Source: SB11 sp037968475
GTDB taxonomy: Bacteria; Bacteroidota; Bacteroidia; UBA8524
Direction: 5' to 3'
Length of the DNA stretch: 64,000 nucleotides
Assembly: GCA_037968475.1 (NCBI GenBank)
Contig: JBBKVO010000001.1
Location: forward strand, 1-64,000
Shown: positions 17,908-26,598 of the stretch, piece after piece
How the letters are laid out: the number at the start of each line of letters is the position of its first letter
How positions within the stretch are numbered: the first letter of the stretch is position 1
Translations under genes and position numbers: made by a program
The notes under the pieces: model-generated
Databases searched by the model: none
What the model was told of the DNA's origin: nothing
The model's input: the letters and a program-made list of their open reading frames with translations, nothing else

Positions 17908-18156
17908 CTATACTTTACTTTCCGCTTTTGCTTCTTTTACCGATTCTTCAACTTCCTCTTTCATGGTTTCAAACTTTTTAGAAACAGTAGCTACTAAATC
18001 GTCAAATTTTTCTTTTAGGTCATTCATATAATCTTCACCCTTGTTGGTGATATTTTTGCGTGTTACCGAACCTTTTTCGGGTGCAAATAAAATGCCTGCC
18101 AATGCACCGGCGGCCAAGCCTGCCAATACACCTAATACTATTTTTCCTGAGCTCAT
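17908..18156 (-). CDS. YtxH domain-containing protein
   Basis: The 82 residues have the YtxH pattern: a short N-terminal transmembrane helix with GVLAGLAAGALAGILFAPEK, then a charged helix (KEKFDDLVATVSKKFETMKE). YtxH proteins are membrane-attached general-stress proteins of unknown mechanism. The gene is in the operon with the cupin and holin-like genes. Confidence 0.9.
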   Translation of the reverse strand: MSSGKIVLGVLAGLAAGALAGILFAPEKGSVTRKNITNKGEDYMNDLKEKFDDLVATVSKKFETMKEEVEESVKEAKAESKV

Positions 18157-18219
18157 AATTTTATGTTTTTTATTTAGTGTTACTTATTTAGTGAAGTGTT
18201 TTTTTTGCTGTTTAGTGGT

Positions 18220-18558
18220 CTATTCGTATCCACTTTTTATAACGGTAGAAATCATCTTAAATCTCACGTTAGCTTTTATTGTGTTTTTAGCGTGTGCAGG
18301 TATAATTATTGATTGTCCCGTATCAAGCAGGTTTGATTCATCATTGATGATAATTTCAGCTTGCCCGTCTATAATTTGGATAAAGGTATCAAAGGGAGAT
18401 ATTTTTTCTGTAAACCCTTCACCTGAGTCAAAGGAAACAGCACTAACATTACCAGTAGTTTTTTTAATAATAGTTTTTATTACTACTGAGTTGGGAATAT
18501 ACTCAAGTATCTCTACAATTATAAATGTATTGCTGCTTTCTATTTCTGATTTTTCCAT
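18220..18558 (-). CDS. Cupin-domain protein
   Basis: The 112-residue single-domain protein has cupin motif regions: GEGFTEKISPFDTFIQIIDG with E/I-rich strands, then LLDTGQSIIIPAHAKNTIKA. The usual first-motif His pair is not evident, with only the second-motif His (PAHAKN) visible, so metal binding is uncertain. Many Bacteroidota stress clusters contain such a cupin. It follows the short frame at 18602-18715. Confidence 0.75.
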   Translation of the reverse strand: MEKSEIESSNTFIIVEILEYIPNSVVIKTIIKKTTGNVSAVSFDSGEGFTEKISPFDTFIQIIDGQAEIIINDESNLLDTGQSIIIPAHAKNTIKANVRFKMISTVIKSGYE

Positions 18559-18601
18559 TATATCTGTAATGCTATTAAGTAGCTATTTAACGGATTTTTG
18601 T

Positions 18602-18715
18602 TTAATTTTTTCCATAAACGGGTTGCCAATTTGTGATCCTTTTAGGTTTTATATTTTTATAATCATCGATAGTACGTTGAGAGAACTTTTCTTTAAGTTT
18701 TTCCGGCTGCACCAT
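18602..18715 (-). CDS. Possible 37-residue protein
   Basis: An ATG frame encodes MVQPEKLKEKFSQRTIDDYK, then NIKPKRITNWQPVYGKN. It lies between the promoter at 18809 and the cupin gene, 43 bp before the cupin start, and is hydrophilic and Lys-rich. Support is its position and plausible composition only; it could equally be an untranslated leader. Confidence 0.35.
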   Translation of the reverse strand: MVQPEKLKEKFSQRTIDDYKNIKPKRITNWQPVYGKN

Positions 18716-18808
18716 CCAATCTCTCTTGTTTTAAACAACTTTATTGGTTTGTTTTATATCTATTAAATGGTTTTTATTTACTTGTTATTAATATAGAGTT
18801 ATATCATA

Positions 18809-18883
18809 CAAAGATGTAATTGTTTTATAAATAATTTGTTACATGATGTATTTAAAATGTTACACAAATCACTTGTTTTTATG
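18809..18883 (-). promoter_or_regulatory. Stress-cluster promoter with 25-bp upstream element (second copy)
   Basis: The minus-strand box CATCTTTG (18809-18816) is preceded by a 42-bp gap and an element at 18859-18883 that matches 16999-17023 at 23 of 25 positions. This should drive the 18715-to-17134 operon. A weaker relative (GTTACAT at 19231, CATTTTTG at 19202) precedes the 18950 gene with about 21 bp between. Confidence 0.6.
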
Positions 18884-18897
18884 CAGTATAATTACAG

Positions 18898-18923
18898 AAA
18901 AAAACACCCTGTTTAGGGTGTTT
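18898..18923 (-). terminator. Intrinsic terminator of the 18950 gene
   Basis: On the minus strand AACACCCT-AAAC-AGGGTGTT is followed by a T-run, 27 bp after the stop of the 72-residue protein gene. It insulates that gene from the operon promoter just downstream. Confidence 0.85.
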
Positions 18924-18949
18924 AAATAATGAACAATGTTGTTTTTAGA

Positions 18950-19168
18950 TCAACTTTTTTTAGAGTCGTTTCTTTCTATTTCTTTTTGGGCTTCGGTAGC
19001 ATTGCGTGTAGCCTCTAATCCTTTTTTTGTGCTTTGGCCAGCCTTTTCAGGATCGCCAACTTCGTGATGTTTAGCAGCTTCAGAATGGTGCTTGGCAGCA
19101 GTTTCTAAATGTGTAGCAATGCCTTTGTGGGCATCAACATTTTTTTGGTTTGTCGGATTGATTGTCAT
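18950..19168 (-). CDS. Small His/Lys-rich conserved hypothetical
   Basis: The 72 residues are very hydrophilic, with a heptad-like region THLETAAKHHSEAAKHHEVG and a Lys-rich end. There is no signal peptide. Similar short proteins accompany CsbD/YtxH genes in Bacteroidota, so a stress role is likely but unproven. It is a single-gene transcript with its own terminator. Confidence 0.75.
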   Translation of the reverse strand: MTINPTNQKNVDAHKGIATHLETAAKHHSEAAKHHEVGDPEKAGQSTKKGLEATRNATEAQKEIERNDSKKS

Positions 19169-19261
19169 AATTTATAGTTCGTTATTCTTTAAATAACAAT
19201 ACAAAAATGAATCAATATTTTTAGCTCAATGTTACATCTAGTAAGTATAAACTTATAAATA

Positions 19262-19822
19262 TCACATATTTTCAAGATTGCTCAAACGCTTTTCCTTTAG
19301 TCGTTTATAAAAAGAAGGTGTGAGGCCAGTAATTTTTTTAAATTGGTTTGATAAATGGGCTACACTACTATAGTGCATTTTGTAAGAGATTTCTGTTAAG
19401 CTCAACTCATCATACAAAAGCAATTCTTTCACACGTTCAATTTTGTTGATGATAATATACTGTTGTATAGTAATGCCTTTTACCTCTGAAAATACGTTTG
19501 ATAGATAGGTATAGTCTAAATCTAATTTTTGGCTAATGTAATCAGAGTAGTTTGTTTTAGGAAGCTCATCGGAATAGTGAATCATCTCAGTAATCACATT
19601 CTTTATCTTCTCAATCAGTATACTCTTTTTATCATCCAACAACTCTAAGCCTGATTTTAGCAGATTTATCTTTAACAACTCGCGTTGAGTTTTAGAGATG
19701 TCTTCCAACATTGTTACTGTACCTAGTTCAACAATAGCATATACAATGCCTAGTTTTTTTAGCTCATCCCTAACCATCATCTTACAGCGTAAACTCACCA
19801 TGTATTTTATGTACAGCACCAT
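19262..19822 (-). CDS. AraC-family transcriptional regulator
   Basis: The frame extends to 19954, but residues upstream of the ATG at 19822 (MVLYIKYMVSLRCKMMVRDE) look non-coding; this start gives 186 residues. The C-terminal AraC domain shows LDLDYTYLSNVFSEVKGITI and a second helix-turn-helix (LSLTEISYKMHYSSVAHLSN, followed by QFKKITGLTPSFYK). The N-terminal part lacks a cupin and has the short form common in Bacteroidota. It sits at the head of the stress cluster and is the best candidate binder of the 25-bp element. Confidence 0.9.
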   Translation of the reverse strand: MVLYIKYMVSLRCKMMVRDELKKLGIVYAIVELGTVTMLEDISKTQRELLKINLLKSGLELLDDKKSILIEKIKNVITEMIHYSDELPKTNYSDYISQKLDLDYTYLSNVFSEVKGITIQQYIIINKIERVKELLLYDELSLTEISYKMHYSSVAHLSNQFKKITGLTPSFYKRLKEKRLSNLENM

Positions 19823-20034
19823 TTGAAATAATTTATGTGAGAATGTAAAAGAGTGGTAGTGTTTTACAGTATATGCGTATAGAAATGTAAATATACATTT
19901 TTTTTTGTACTTTCTACGTAAATGTTTTAACAAATGAGTCTGTTTGCAGGGCAAATATTTATTATCAGCAATCGTTTACTATTATGCGGTTAAAAAAATA
20001 AATACTTTTACAACAAAGTTTTTCAGGTATAGCA

Positions 20035-21579
20035 ATGTTAATAAAGACATACGGAAGTGCAGTATATGGTGTAAATGCTATGAATATTACTGTGGAGGTG
20101 AATGCAGGTGATGGTACAGGCTATTTTTTAATAGGACTTCCGGATAATGCTGTAAAAGAGAGTCAGTGGCGCATTGAAACTGCTTTTAAAAACACCGGAT
20201 TAAAGATGCCACGCAAAAAAGTGGTAATAAACATGGCGCCTGCCGATATACGTAAAGAAGGCAGTGCCTACGATTTGACTATTGCAGTGGGTATGCTGGC
20301 CGTATCAGACCAAATTGCCGAAATAGAAAAAGTGGGCAAATACCTTATAATGGGTGAGTTATCGCTTGATGGTAGCTTGCTGCCCATAAAGGGGGCATTG
20401 CCCATTGCCATACAAGCTCGCAAAGATGGCTACGAAGGCTTTATTTTACCTAAACAAAATGCCCGTGAGGCAGCTATAGTTGCTGATTTGAAGGTATATG
20501 GTGCTGAACACTTGGGCGAAGTAGTAAGTTTTTTTAATGGCGATGAAGGTGCCATTGAACGCTTTGAAGTAGATACTCGCCGCGAGTTTGCCGAGCAGCA
20601 AGCCAATATGGGTTTTGATTTTGCCGATGTAAAAGGGCAAGAAAATATAAAACGTGCTATGGAGATAGCGGCAGCGGGCGGCCATAATGTAATAATGATT
20701 GGCCCACCGGGTGCAGGCAAAACCATGTTGGCCAAGCGGCTGCCCAGTATATTGCCCCCACTTAGCCTGCATGAGGCACTGGAAACTACAAAAATACACT
20801 CGGTAGCGGGTAAGTTGGGAAATAATGTGGGGTTAACAGCCGTGCGCCCGTTTCGTTCGCCACACCATACCATTAGCGATGTAGCTTTAGTAGGTGGCGG
20901 GGTGATGCCGCAGCCGGGCGAAATATCAATGGCACACAATGGCGTACTATTTTTAGATGAATTGCCCGAGTTTAAACGCTCTGTGCTTGAAGTGATGCGC
21001 CAGCCGCTTGAAGAACGTTGTGTAACCATTAGTCGCGCTAAGTTTACTGTTGATTACCCAGCAGGGTTTATGCTTGTAGCCGCTATGAATCCCTGCCCGT
21101 GTGGCTACTATAACCATCCGGAGAAAGATTGTGTATGTGCCCCCGGGGTGGTGCAAAAATACCTTAGCAAAGTAAGTGGCCCTTTGTTGGATAGGATAGA
21201 TATTCATATAGAAGTAACCCCTGTTAGTTTTGATCAGTTAAGCGGTGAGCGAAGCAGTGAAGAAAGTGCTGATATACGCCAACGTGTGATAGCTGCCCGC
21301 GAAGTACAAACCCAACGTTTTAAGGGCAGCAAAACGCAGTATTGCAATGCACAGTTAGATAGCAGTCAGGTAGAAGAGTTGTGCAAACTAAGCCCCATAA
21401 GTCAAAAGCTACTAAAAACAGCTATGGAGCGTTTGCAATTATCAGCAAGAGCCTACGATAGAATACTAAAAGTAAGTCGCACCATTGCCGACCTAGCCCA
21501 AAGCGAAGAAATAAAACCAGAACACATTGCCGAAGCCATCCAGTTCCGCAGTTTAGATAGGGAAAATTGGGCGGGGTAG
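20035..21579 (+). CDS. comM: YifB/ComM-family Mg-chelatase-like AAA+ ATPase
   Basis: The 514 residues have the ComM layout: an N-terminal ChlI/Lon-like domain (MLIKTYGSAVYGVNAMNITV), AAA+ with Walker A GPPGAGKT at 223-230 and Walker B VLFLDELPEF. A Cys-rich insert (NPCPCGYYNHPEKDCVCAPG) and the C-terminal Mg-chelatase region follow. ComM is a hexameric helicase that promotes branch migration during natural transformation in other bacteria, and YifB homologues are widespread. It is a single gene with full normal length. Confidence 0.93.
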   Translation: MLIKTYGSAVYGVNAMNITVEVNAGDGTGYFLIGLPDNAVKESQWRIETAFKNTGLKMPRKKVVINMAPADIRKEGSAYDLTIAVGMLAVSDQIAEIEKVGKYLIMGELSLDGSLLPIKGALPIAIQARKDGYEGFILPKQNAREAAIVADLKVYGAEHLGEVVSFFNGDEGAIERFEVDTRREFAEQQANMGFDFADVKGQENIKRAMEIAAAGGHNVIMIGPPGAGKTMLAKRLPSILPPLSLHEALETTKIHSVAGKLGNNVGLTAVRPFRSPHHTISDVALVGGGVMPQPGEISMAHNGVLFLDELPEFKRSVLEVMRQPLEERCVTISRAKFTVDYPAGFMLVAAMNPCPCGYYNHPEKDCVCAPGVVQKYLSKVSGPLLDRIDIHIEVTPVSFDQLSGERSSEESADIRQRVIAAREVQTQRFKGSKTQYCNAQLDSSQVEELCKLSPISQKLLKTAMERLQLSARAYDRILKVSRTIADLAQSEEIKPEHIAEAIQFRSLDRENWAG

Positions 21580-21891
21580 TCTAATATATTCGCTCTATGC
21601 TTACTATAACAATTGGCTACTATTAGGGGTGTTTTATACCACAGCTTACATTAAGCCGTTATACTGTTTTTGCTATATTCTTTTATGGGTAATGTGGCTT
21701 TTAGTTTTGATAAGTATCATTGCCTAAACAAAAATAGCACCGAACAATTGTCCGATACTACTTACTATTTTATCTTTATAATCTATATCGCTTATTTAGC
21801 GACTTGTCAGGTATTTGATTTTTCTTAGTACGAATATAGAGCGGACGCTCTTTCTTTTTCGGCACGAGCGGACGCTCGAGCCAGCATATAT
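21580..21891. other. Intergenic region with one REP-like element
   Basis: Apart from the double-hairpin repeat at 21839-21886, I see only AT-rich sequence and one near-palindrome (CCGAACAATTGTCCG, about 21740) that resembles a sequence near 12927. No gene or terminator was found. Confidence 0.6.
21839..21886 (-). repeat. REP-like double-hairpin element, copy 1
   Basis: Minus-strand copy of the family GCTGGC...GAGCGTCCGCTCGTGCCGAA...GAGCGTCCGCTC: two short hairpins joined by an A-rich linker. It lies directly after the stop side of the 21892 gene. Six further copies are listed. Confidence 0.85.
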
Positions 21892-22374
21892 TTATTTCTT
21901 TTTACACTTTTCTTTTGATACAATCTCAGCTTTAAGCAAGGCTGCAAATTGTTTTATTGCTTTGCCCTTATCTATGGTTAACATCAAAAAATCAACAATA
22001 AACGCTATAGAAAAAAACAAGAGCAGGTTGAAATGGGTTTTATTATTATTGGTGTACAAAAAAATTTCAAAGCCAAGCCATGTAAAACCTAAAATCAAAC
22101 CAAACAGCAGTGTATACCTAGCCTTTCTGTTAACGCTTTCTTTAATTACCAGTTTTCCATCACTAAACTCGCCCACAAAAGCAATAGCTCTTAAAAAACC
22201 TTTATAAACAATATCTATCTCACCGTCTTTTACTTTCCCTATATACAGTTTCTTTCTACTAAAACGCCAAACTGCTTCACTCAAAGCAGCCGTTTTTTCA
22301 GTAAGAACCGCATAAATTTCAGACTGATTTAGGGATGTCGTAAGTATGTAGTTATTGCTGGTAAAAAGCCCCAT
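21892..22374 (-). CDS. Membrane protein of unknown function
   Basis: The 160 residues are a soluble N-terminal half (SRKKLYIGKVKDGEIDIVYK) followed by two transmembrane helices at about 88-104 and 116-132 and a Lys-rich tail (KEKCKKK). The N-terminal half looks like a small beta domain, similar to PH-like membrane-proximal domains, but I cannot assign a family. It is a single gene. Confidence 0.75.
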   Translation of the reverse strand: MGLFTSNNYILTTSLNQSEIYAVLTEKTAALSEAVWRFSRKKLYIGKVKDGEIDIVYKGFLRAIAFVGEFSDGKLVIKESVNRKARYTLLFGLILGFTWLGFEIFLYTNNNKTHFNLLLFFSIAFIVDFLMLTIDKGKAIKQFAALLKAEIVSKEKCKKK

Positions 22375-22402
22375 AAAACAAGTTTAAGCATTTCTTGCCA
22401 AT

Positions 22403-22436
22403 AAAAAACCCTTGCTGCAAATTGCAACAAGGGTTT
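22403..22436 (-). terminator. Intrinsic terminator of lpdA
   Basis: AAACCCTTGTTGC / GCAGCAAGGGTTT stem with AATTT loop on the minus strand, followed by TTTTTT. It begins 24 bp after the lpdA stop. Confidence 0.88.
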
Positions 22437-22459
22437 CTCTTTATTCAATTAAATAAATC

Positions 22460-23848
22460 TTATAAATGTATACACTCGTCGTAGGCTTGGGCGGCAGCTT
22501 CCATAATAGCTTCGCTCATAGTAGGGTGCGGGTGTACCGATTTAATAATCTCGTGGCCTGTGGTTTCCAATTTACGGGCTACCACTACCTCGGCTATCAT
22601 TTCAGTTACGTTAGCACCAATCATGTGTGCACCTAGCCACTCGCCATATTTAGCATCAAAAATCACCTTCACAAAACCATCTTTTGCACCTGCTGCACTT
22701 GCTTTACCTGATGCCGAGAAGGGGAATTTACCCACTTTAATCTCGTAGCCTGCTTCTTTAGCTGCTTTCTCAGTCAAACCAACCGATGCTACCTCTGGCC
22801 AGCTATAGGTACAGCCCGGTATGTTGCCATAATCCAACGGCTGTGGGTGGTGTCCTGTAAAGTTTTCTACACAAATAATAGCTTCGGCACTGGCTACGTG
22901 CGCCAATGCAGGGCCGTGTACTATATCGCCAATGGCATATACGCCATCAACATTGGTTTTATAAAAATCATCAACCACAACTTTGCCTTTATCGGTTTTT
23001 ACACCCAGTGTTTCAAGGCCAATATTTTCAAGGTTAGTTTGTATACCAACTGCACTAAGCACTATATCACACTCAAGTGTCTCTGTACCTGTTTTGGTTT
23101 TCACAGTTACTTTGCAACCTGTTCCACTGGTATCAACTTTTTCAACACTGCTATCGGTCATTATATCAATGCCGTTTTTCTTGTACACCTTAGCCAATGT
23201 TTTAGATACTTCTTCATCCTCAATAGGCAAAATGTTAGGCATATATTCTACTATGGTAACTTTAGTACCCATAGCATTGTAGAAATAGGCAAACTCACAG
23301 CCAATAGCACCGCTACCTATCACCACCATACTTTTGGGTTGTTTAGGCAACACCATTGCATCGTGGTAGCCCACTATTTTTTTACCGTCGATTTTTATGT
23401 TAGGCAACTCGCGGCTGCGAGCACCGGTAGCTAAAATAATATGTTTGGCTTCGTGAATCTCTTTTTTACCATCGGCAGCAGTAACCTCTACTTTGCCTTT
23501 AGCTGCTAGTTTACCAAAACCTGTAAGCACAGTAATTTTGTTTTTCTTCATCAAAAAGGCAATGCCTTTGCTCATACCATCAGCAACACCACGGCTACGT
23601 TTTATTACGCTGTCAAAATCGGGTTTGCTATCGCTAACTGTAATACCGTAATCAGCAGCATGTTTAATATATTCAAATACTTGTGCCGATTTTAGCAAAG
23701 CTTTAGTAGGTATACAACCCCAGTTAAGGCATACACCGCCCAACTCAGATTTTTCAACTATACCAACTTTTTGCCCTAATTGCGAGGCACGGATGGCAGC
23801 TACATAACCACCAGGGCCGCTACCTATTACTATTACATCAAAATTCAT
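22460..23848 (-). CDS. lpdA: Dihydrolipoyl dehydrogenase (E3)
   Basis: The frame reaches 23887, but the ATG at 23848 (MNFDVIVIGSGPGGYVAAIR) begins the FAD-binding fold and gives 462 residues, normal for E3. The redox disulfide is C40/C45 in GGVCLNWGCIP, the NAD-binding motif is GSGAIGCEF, and the C-terminal His-Glu pair is in HPHPTMSEAIMEA. It reoxidises dihydrolipoamide in pyruvate and 2-oxoglutarate dehydrogenases and the glycine cleavage system. It is monocistronic, with a strong terminator. Confidence 0.97.
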   Translation of the reverse strand: MNFDVIVIGSGPGGYVAAIRASQLGQKVGIVEKSELGGVCLNWGCIPTKALLKSAQVFEYIKHAADYGITVSDSKPDFDSVIKRSRGVADGMSKGIAFLMKKNKITVLTGFGKLAAKGKVEVTAADGKKEIHEAKHIILATGARSRELPNIKIDGKKIVGYHDAMVLPKQPKSMVVIGSGAIGCEFAYFYNAMGTKVTIVEYMPNILPIEDEEVSKTLAKVYKKNGIDIMTDSSVEKVDTSGTGCKVTVKTKTGTETLECDIVLSAVGIQTNLENIGLETLGVKTDKGKVVVDDFYKTNVDGVYAIGDIVHGPALAHVASAEAIICVENFTGHHPQPLDYGNIPGCTYSWPEVASVGLTEKAAKEAGYEIKVGKFPFSASGKASAAGAKDGFVKVIFDAKYGEWLGAHMIGANVTEMIAEVVVARKLETTGHEIIKSVHPHPTMSEAIMEAAAQAYDECIHL

Positions 23849-24003
23849 ATCTATGGGTAGAAAATTAAATTTAAAAAAGCGCTGCAAAATAACGCAATTA
23901 TATTGAAATAGCCTTCAGCCCTGTTTCATTGTACATTTATCATTGAACATTAAATAGTTACAAATGACCCTGTATAAACAACACACTAATCACAAACCAC
24001 CTT

Positions 24004-24092
24004 GATTTAATGCTAATTGCTAAATGAAAACTGATAAATGTTAAATGGTAATTGCTAAATGATAATTGCTAAATGAAAAATGATAAATGTTA
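24004..24092. repeat. Low-complexity tandem AAATG-type repeat
   Basis: Variations of AATTGCTAAATG and ATGATAAATGTTAAA recur several times, e.g. at about 24015, 24049 and 24062. Similar fragments occur at 53105-53130 and 63020-63045. This is a degenerate short tandem repeat found in gaps only; it touches the stop of the 24090 gene. Confidence 0.6.
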
Positions 24093-24623
24093 AACGATAC
24101 GCAGCACCTCTTCCATCAACTTATCAATGCCTTTTTCTCGCAGTGTAGTGGGGTTGTGGTAGTAATTGCAGGTAAGTTTTAGCAAATGTGGGGCATCGGT
24201 TTGGTAATATACTTCTACTATTACATTGCCAAACTTTCTGTCAAATTGACCACTTTCGTTTCGTGGAGCATCAAAAGCAGGCTTCAAATAATGGCGTTCT
24301 ACCGTTTGTTTTGCACCCCCATCAAGCGTTATTAACTTACTATCGCTCATATAGTTATAGTATCCGTTCAGCTTCAGCACATCCTGTATATGATCCATCA
24401 AAAAAACAAACTCGTCCTCTAAAAAATCATCACCATAGTGCAGTATCAGCATACTGTATTGCGGATGACGCAAAATATCACAACGGGCATCACCTTGCCC
24501 AAAAAATGATGCTTCGTATATATCTTTAAAAACCTTTAAAAACTGCTTGCTGCGCAGGCTGATTTTCCATTCGGTATAGGCTTGTAAGTAGTTTTCGCTC
24601 CGTTTTAGGGCAACAGGTTGCAT
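24090..24623 (-). CDS. Conserved hypothetical protein
   Basis: The 177-residue cytoplasmic protein has no signal or membrane segment. It is mixed alpha/beta with a conserved-looking start (RSENYLQAYTEWKISLRSKQ) and HPQYSMLILHYGDDFLEDEF. No family is recognised. It is a stand-alone gene, divergent from the sigma-54 activator at 24828. Confidence 0.7.
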   Translation of the reverse strand: MQPVALKRSENYLQAYTEWKISLRSKQFLKVFKDIYEASFFGQGDARCDILRHPQYSMLILHYGDDFLEDEFVFLMDHIQDVLKLNGYYNYMSDSKLITLDGGAKQTVERHYLKPAFDAPRNESGQFDRKFGNVIVEVYYQTDAPHLLKLTCNYYHNPTTLREKGIDKLMEEVLRIV

Positions 24624-24827
24624 GGTGTATGGTTAGGCTAAACAGTGTTATAACTTCAAAAATGCAGTTTTTGGTATAAATGTGGATGATAAATGTTGTC
24701 AAAAAGTAGATAGACACAGTAAAAATAGACCCTTTAGCTCATCCTTCAGAAATATTTAACTGAAAAAAAATCCTAACTACTGTCATTTTGTCGGTATTTA
24801 ACTAATTTTGAAAACGGTAATCACTAC

Positions 24828-26081
24828 ATGGATTTACAATCAATAAAACAACGGTTTGAAATTATAGGTAATTCTACCATGCTAAACCTTTCGCTGGAAA
24901 CAGCCATAAAGGTTTCTCCAACAGATATAACCGTGCTTATAAACGGCGAAAGCGGGGTGGGTAAAGAAGCATTCTCAAAAATTATACATCAACTAAGCAA
25001 CCGCAAGCATGGCCCTTTTATAGCTGTAAACTGCGGTGCAATACCCGAAGGCACTATTGATAGTGAGTTGTTTGGGCACGAAAAAGGAGCTTTTACAGGT
25101 GCACACGATACCCGCAAAGGCTATTTTGAAACCGTAAACGGCGGAACTATTTTTTTGGATGAGGTAGGTGAACTACCGCTTGAAACCCAAGCCCGATTAT
25201 TGCGTGTGCTTGAAAGCGGTGAGTTTATAAAAGTAGGTTCATCAAAAGTACAAAAAACGGATGTGCGCCTTGTAGCCGCCACCAACCGTGATTTGATGGA
25301 AGCTACCCAAAAAGGTAAGTTTAGAGAAGATTTATACTATCGCCTTTCAACAGTACCCATTAAAGTACCCCCATTGCGCGATAGGAAAGAGGATATATAC
25401 TTGCTGTTTTTAAAATTTGCCGATGTATTTTCTGAAAAATATAAAACCGAGCCTATAAACCTAAACGATGAAGCCAAGCACGTTTTGATAAACTACCGTT
25501 GGCCGGGTAATATCCGTCAAATACGAAATTTAGTTGAGCAACTTAGTGTGCTGGAGGCCGGTACTTTGATAAATGCCCCTACCCTACTAAAATACTTGCC
25601 TCAAGACCGTAGCAATCTGCCCATGCTATCAAACGATAGCAACAATGCCAACAGTTTTAGCGAGCGCGATATTTTTTATAAAGTATTGTTTGATTTGCGA
25701 AACGACATGATGGACTTGAAAAAGGTAGTGCTGGGCTTGGTTGAAAATGCAGACAATGGCGGCAGCGATTTTGTGGCACACAACCAAGAACTGATAAAAA
25801 ACGTATTGGATGTTGAAGATATAGACTTGCACCCTACAACTACCAACCATAGCCCTGCCGTGCTGTACAATACACCTGCAAATGCCCCCAAAGAAGTGTA
25901 TGTAGAGGCTACAGATGCCAGCCGAGAAGACGAGGAAAATTTTTCTTTAGAAGAACAGGAAAAAGAAATGATAAGAAAGGCCTTGATAAAACATAAAGGC
26001 CGCAGAAAGAAAGCTGCTAACGAATTGGGAATTTCGGAACGGACATTGTATAGAAAGATAAAGCAGTATGATATTGAGTAA
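24828..26081 (+). CDS. Sigma-54 interacting transcriptional activator without receiver domain
   Basis: The 417 residues start directly with the AAA+ domain: Walker A GESGVGKE at 40-47 and GAFTGA at 87-92 in HEKGAFTGAHDTRKG. A diverged linker of about 120 residues and a C-terminal Fis-type HTH follow (KAANELGISERTLYRKI). With no N-terminal sensory domain, activity may be controlled by expression or partner proteins. Its end overlaps the LptE start by 14 bp, so it is translationally coupled to envelope-assembly genes, an arrangement common in Bacteroidota. Confidence 0.93.
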   Translation: MDLQSIKQRFEIIGNSTMLNLSLETAIKVSPTDITVLINGESGVGKEAFSKIIHQLSNRKHGPFIAVNCGAIPEGTIDSELFGHEKGAFTGAHDTRKGYFETVNGGTIFLDEVGELPLETQARLLRVLESGEFIKVGSSKVQKTDVRLVAATNRDLMEATQKGKFREDLYYRLSTVPIKVPPLRDRKEDIYLLFLKFADVFSEKYKTEPINLNDEAKHVLINYRWPGNIRQIRNLVEQLSVLEAGTLINAPTLLKYLPQDRSNLPMLSNDSNNANSFSERDIFYKVLFDLRNDMMDLKKVVLGLVENADNGGSDFVAHNQELIKNVLDVEDIDLHPTTTNHSPAVLYNTPANAPKEVYVEATDASREDEENFSLEEQEKEMIRKALIKHKGRRKKAANELGISERTLYRKIKQYDIE

Positions 26082-26598
26082 ATCCCTTGCCCGTTATAAG
26101 TTTGCCTTTGTTGCAGCCTTTTTACTATTTGCTTTTCCGCTATTTCAATCGTGCGGTATATATACCTTTAGCGGTGCTCAAATAGGCACGGCCAAAACTA
26201 TCAGCATAAATTTTATACAAAATAAGGCTAACTTAGTATCGCCCACCCTAAGCCAAGTTTTTACTGAAAAGCTAAAAGACAAGTTTATACGCGAAACTAC
26301 CCTAAAGCTGGTAGATAGCGATGGAGACATGCAACTAAGCGGCACTATTGTAGATTATGCCATTACTCCTGTAGCCTTGCAGGGTACTACGCAAACATCA
26401 CAAAACAGGCTTACCATAAAATCAAACATAAAATTTACCAACAAAACCGAAGAAAAATATAATTTTGACGATGTATTTCAGAATTTTACAGATTTTGATG
26501 CCACAGTCAACTTTACTTCGCAAGAAAGAGTGTTAAATGAAACGGTAATTGATATGATGGTGCAAGATGTATTTAATAAAGCAGTAATAAATTGGTAA
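26068..26598 (+). CDS. lptE: LptE-family LPS-assembly lipoprotein
   Basis: The 176 residues include a lipoprotein signal with the lipobox ending FQSC29 and the Bacteroidota LptE pattern GIYTFSGAQIGTAKTISINF, then an LSGTIVDYAITP strand. LptE plugs the LptD barrel that inserts LPS in the outer membrane. Assignment rests on pattern and on the usual neighbours (sigma-54 activator upstream). ATG 26068 overlaps the upstream stop; the downstream TTG-start gene overlaps its end by 7 bp. Confidence 0.88.
   Translation: MILSKSLARYKFAFVAAFLLFAFPLFQSCGIYTFSGAQIGTAKTISINFIQNKANLVSPTLSQVFTEKLKDKFIRETTLKLVDSDGDMQLSGTIVDYAITPVALQGTTQTSQNRLTIKSNIKFTNKTEEKYNFDDVFQNFTDFDATVNFTSQERVLNETVIDMMVQDVFNKAVINW

Noticed and set aside
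18041..18766. 241-codon plus-strand open frame
   Set aside because: It is antisense to YtxH, the cupin and the small frame, which have family matches and operon logic.
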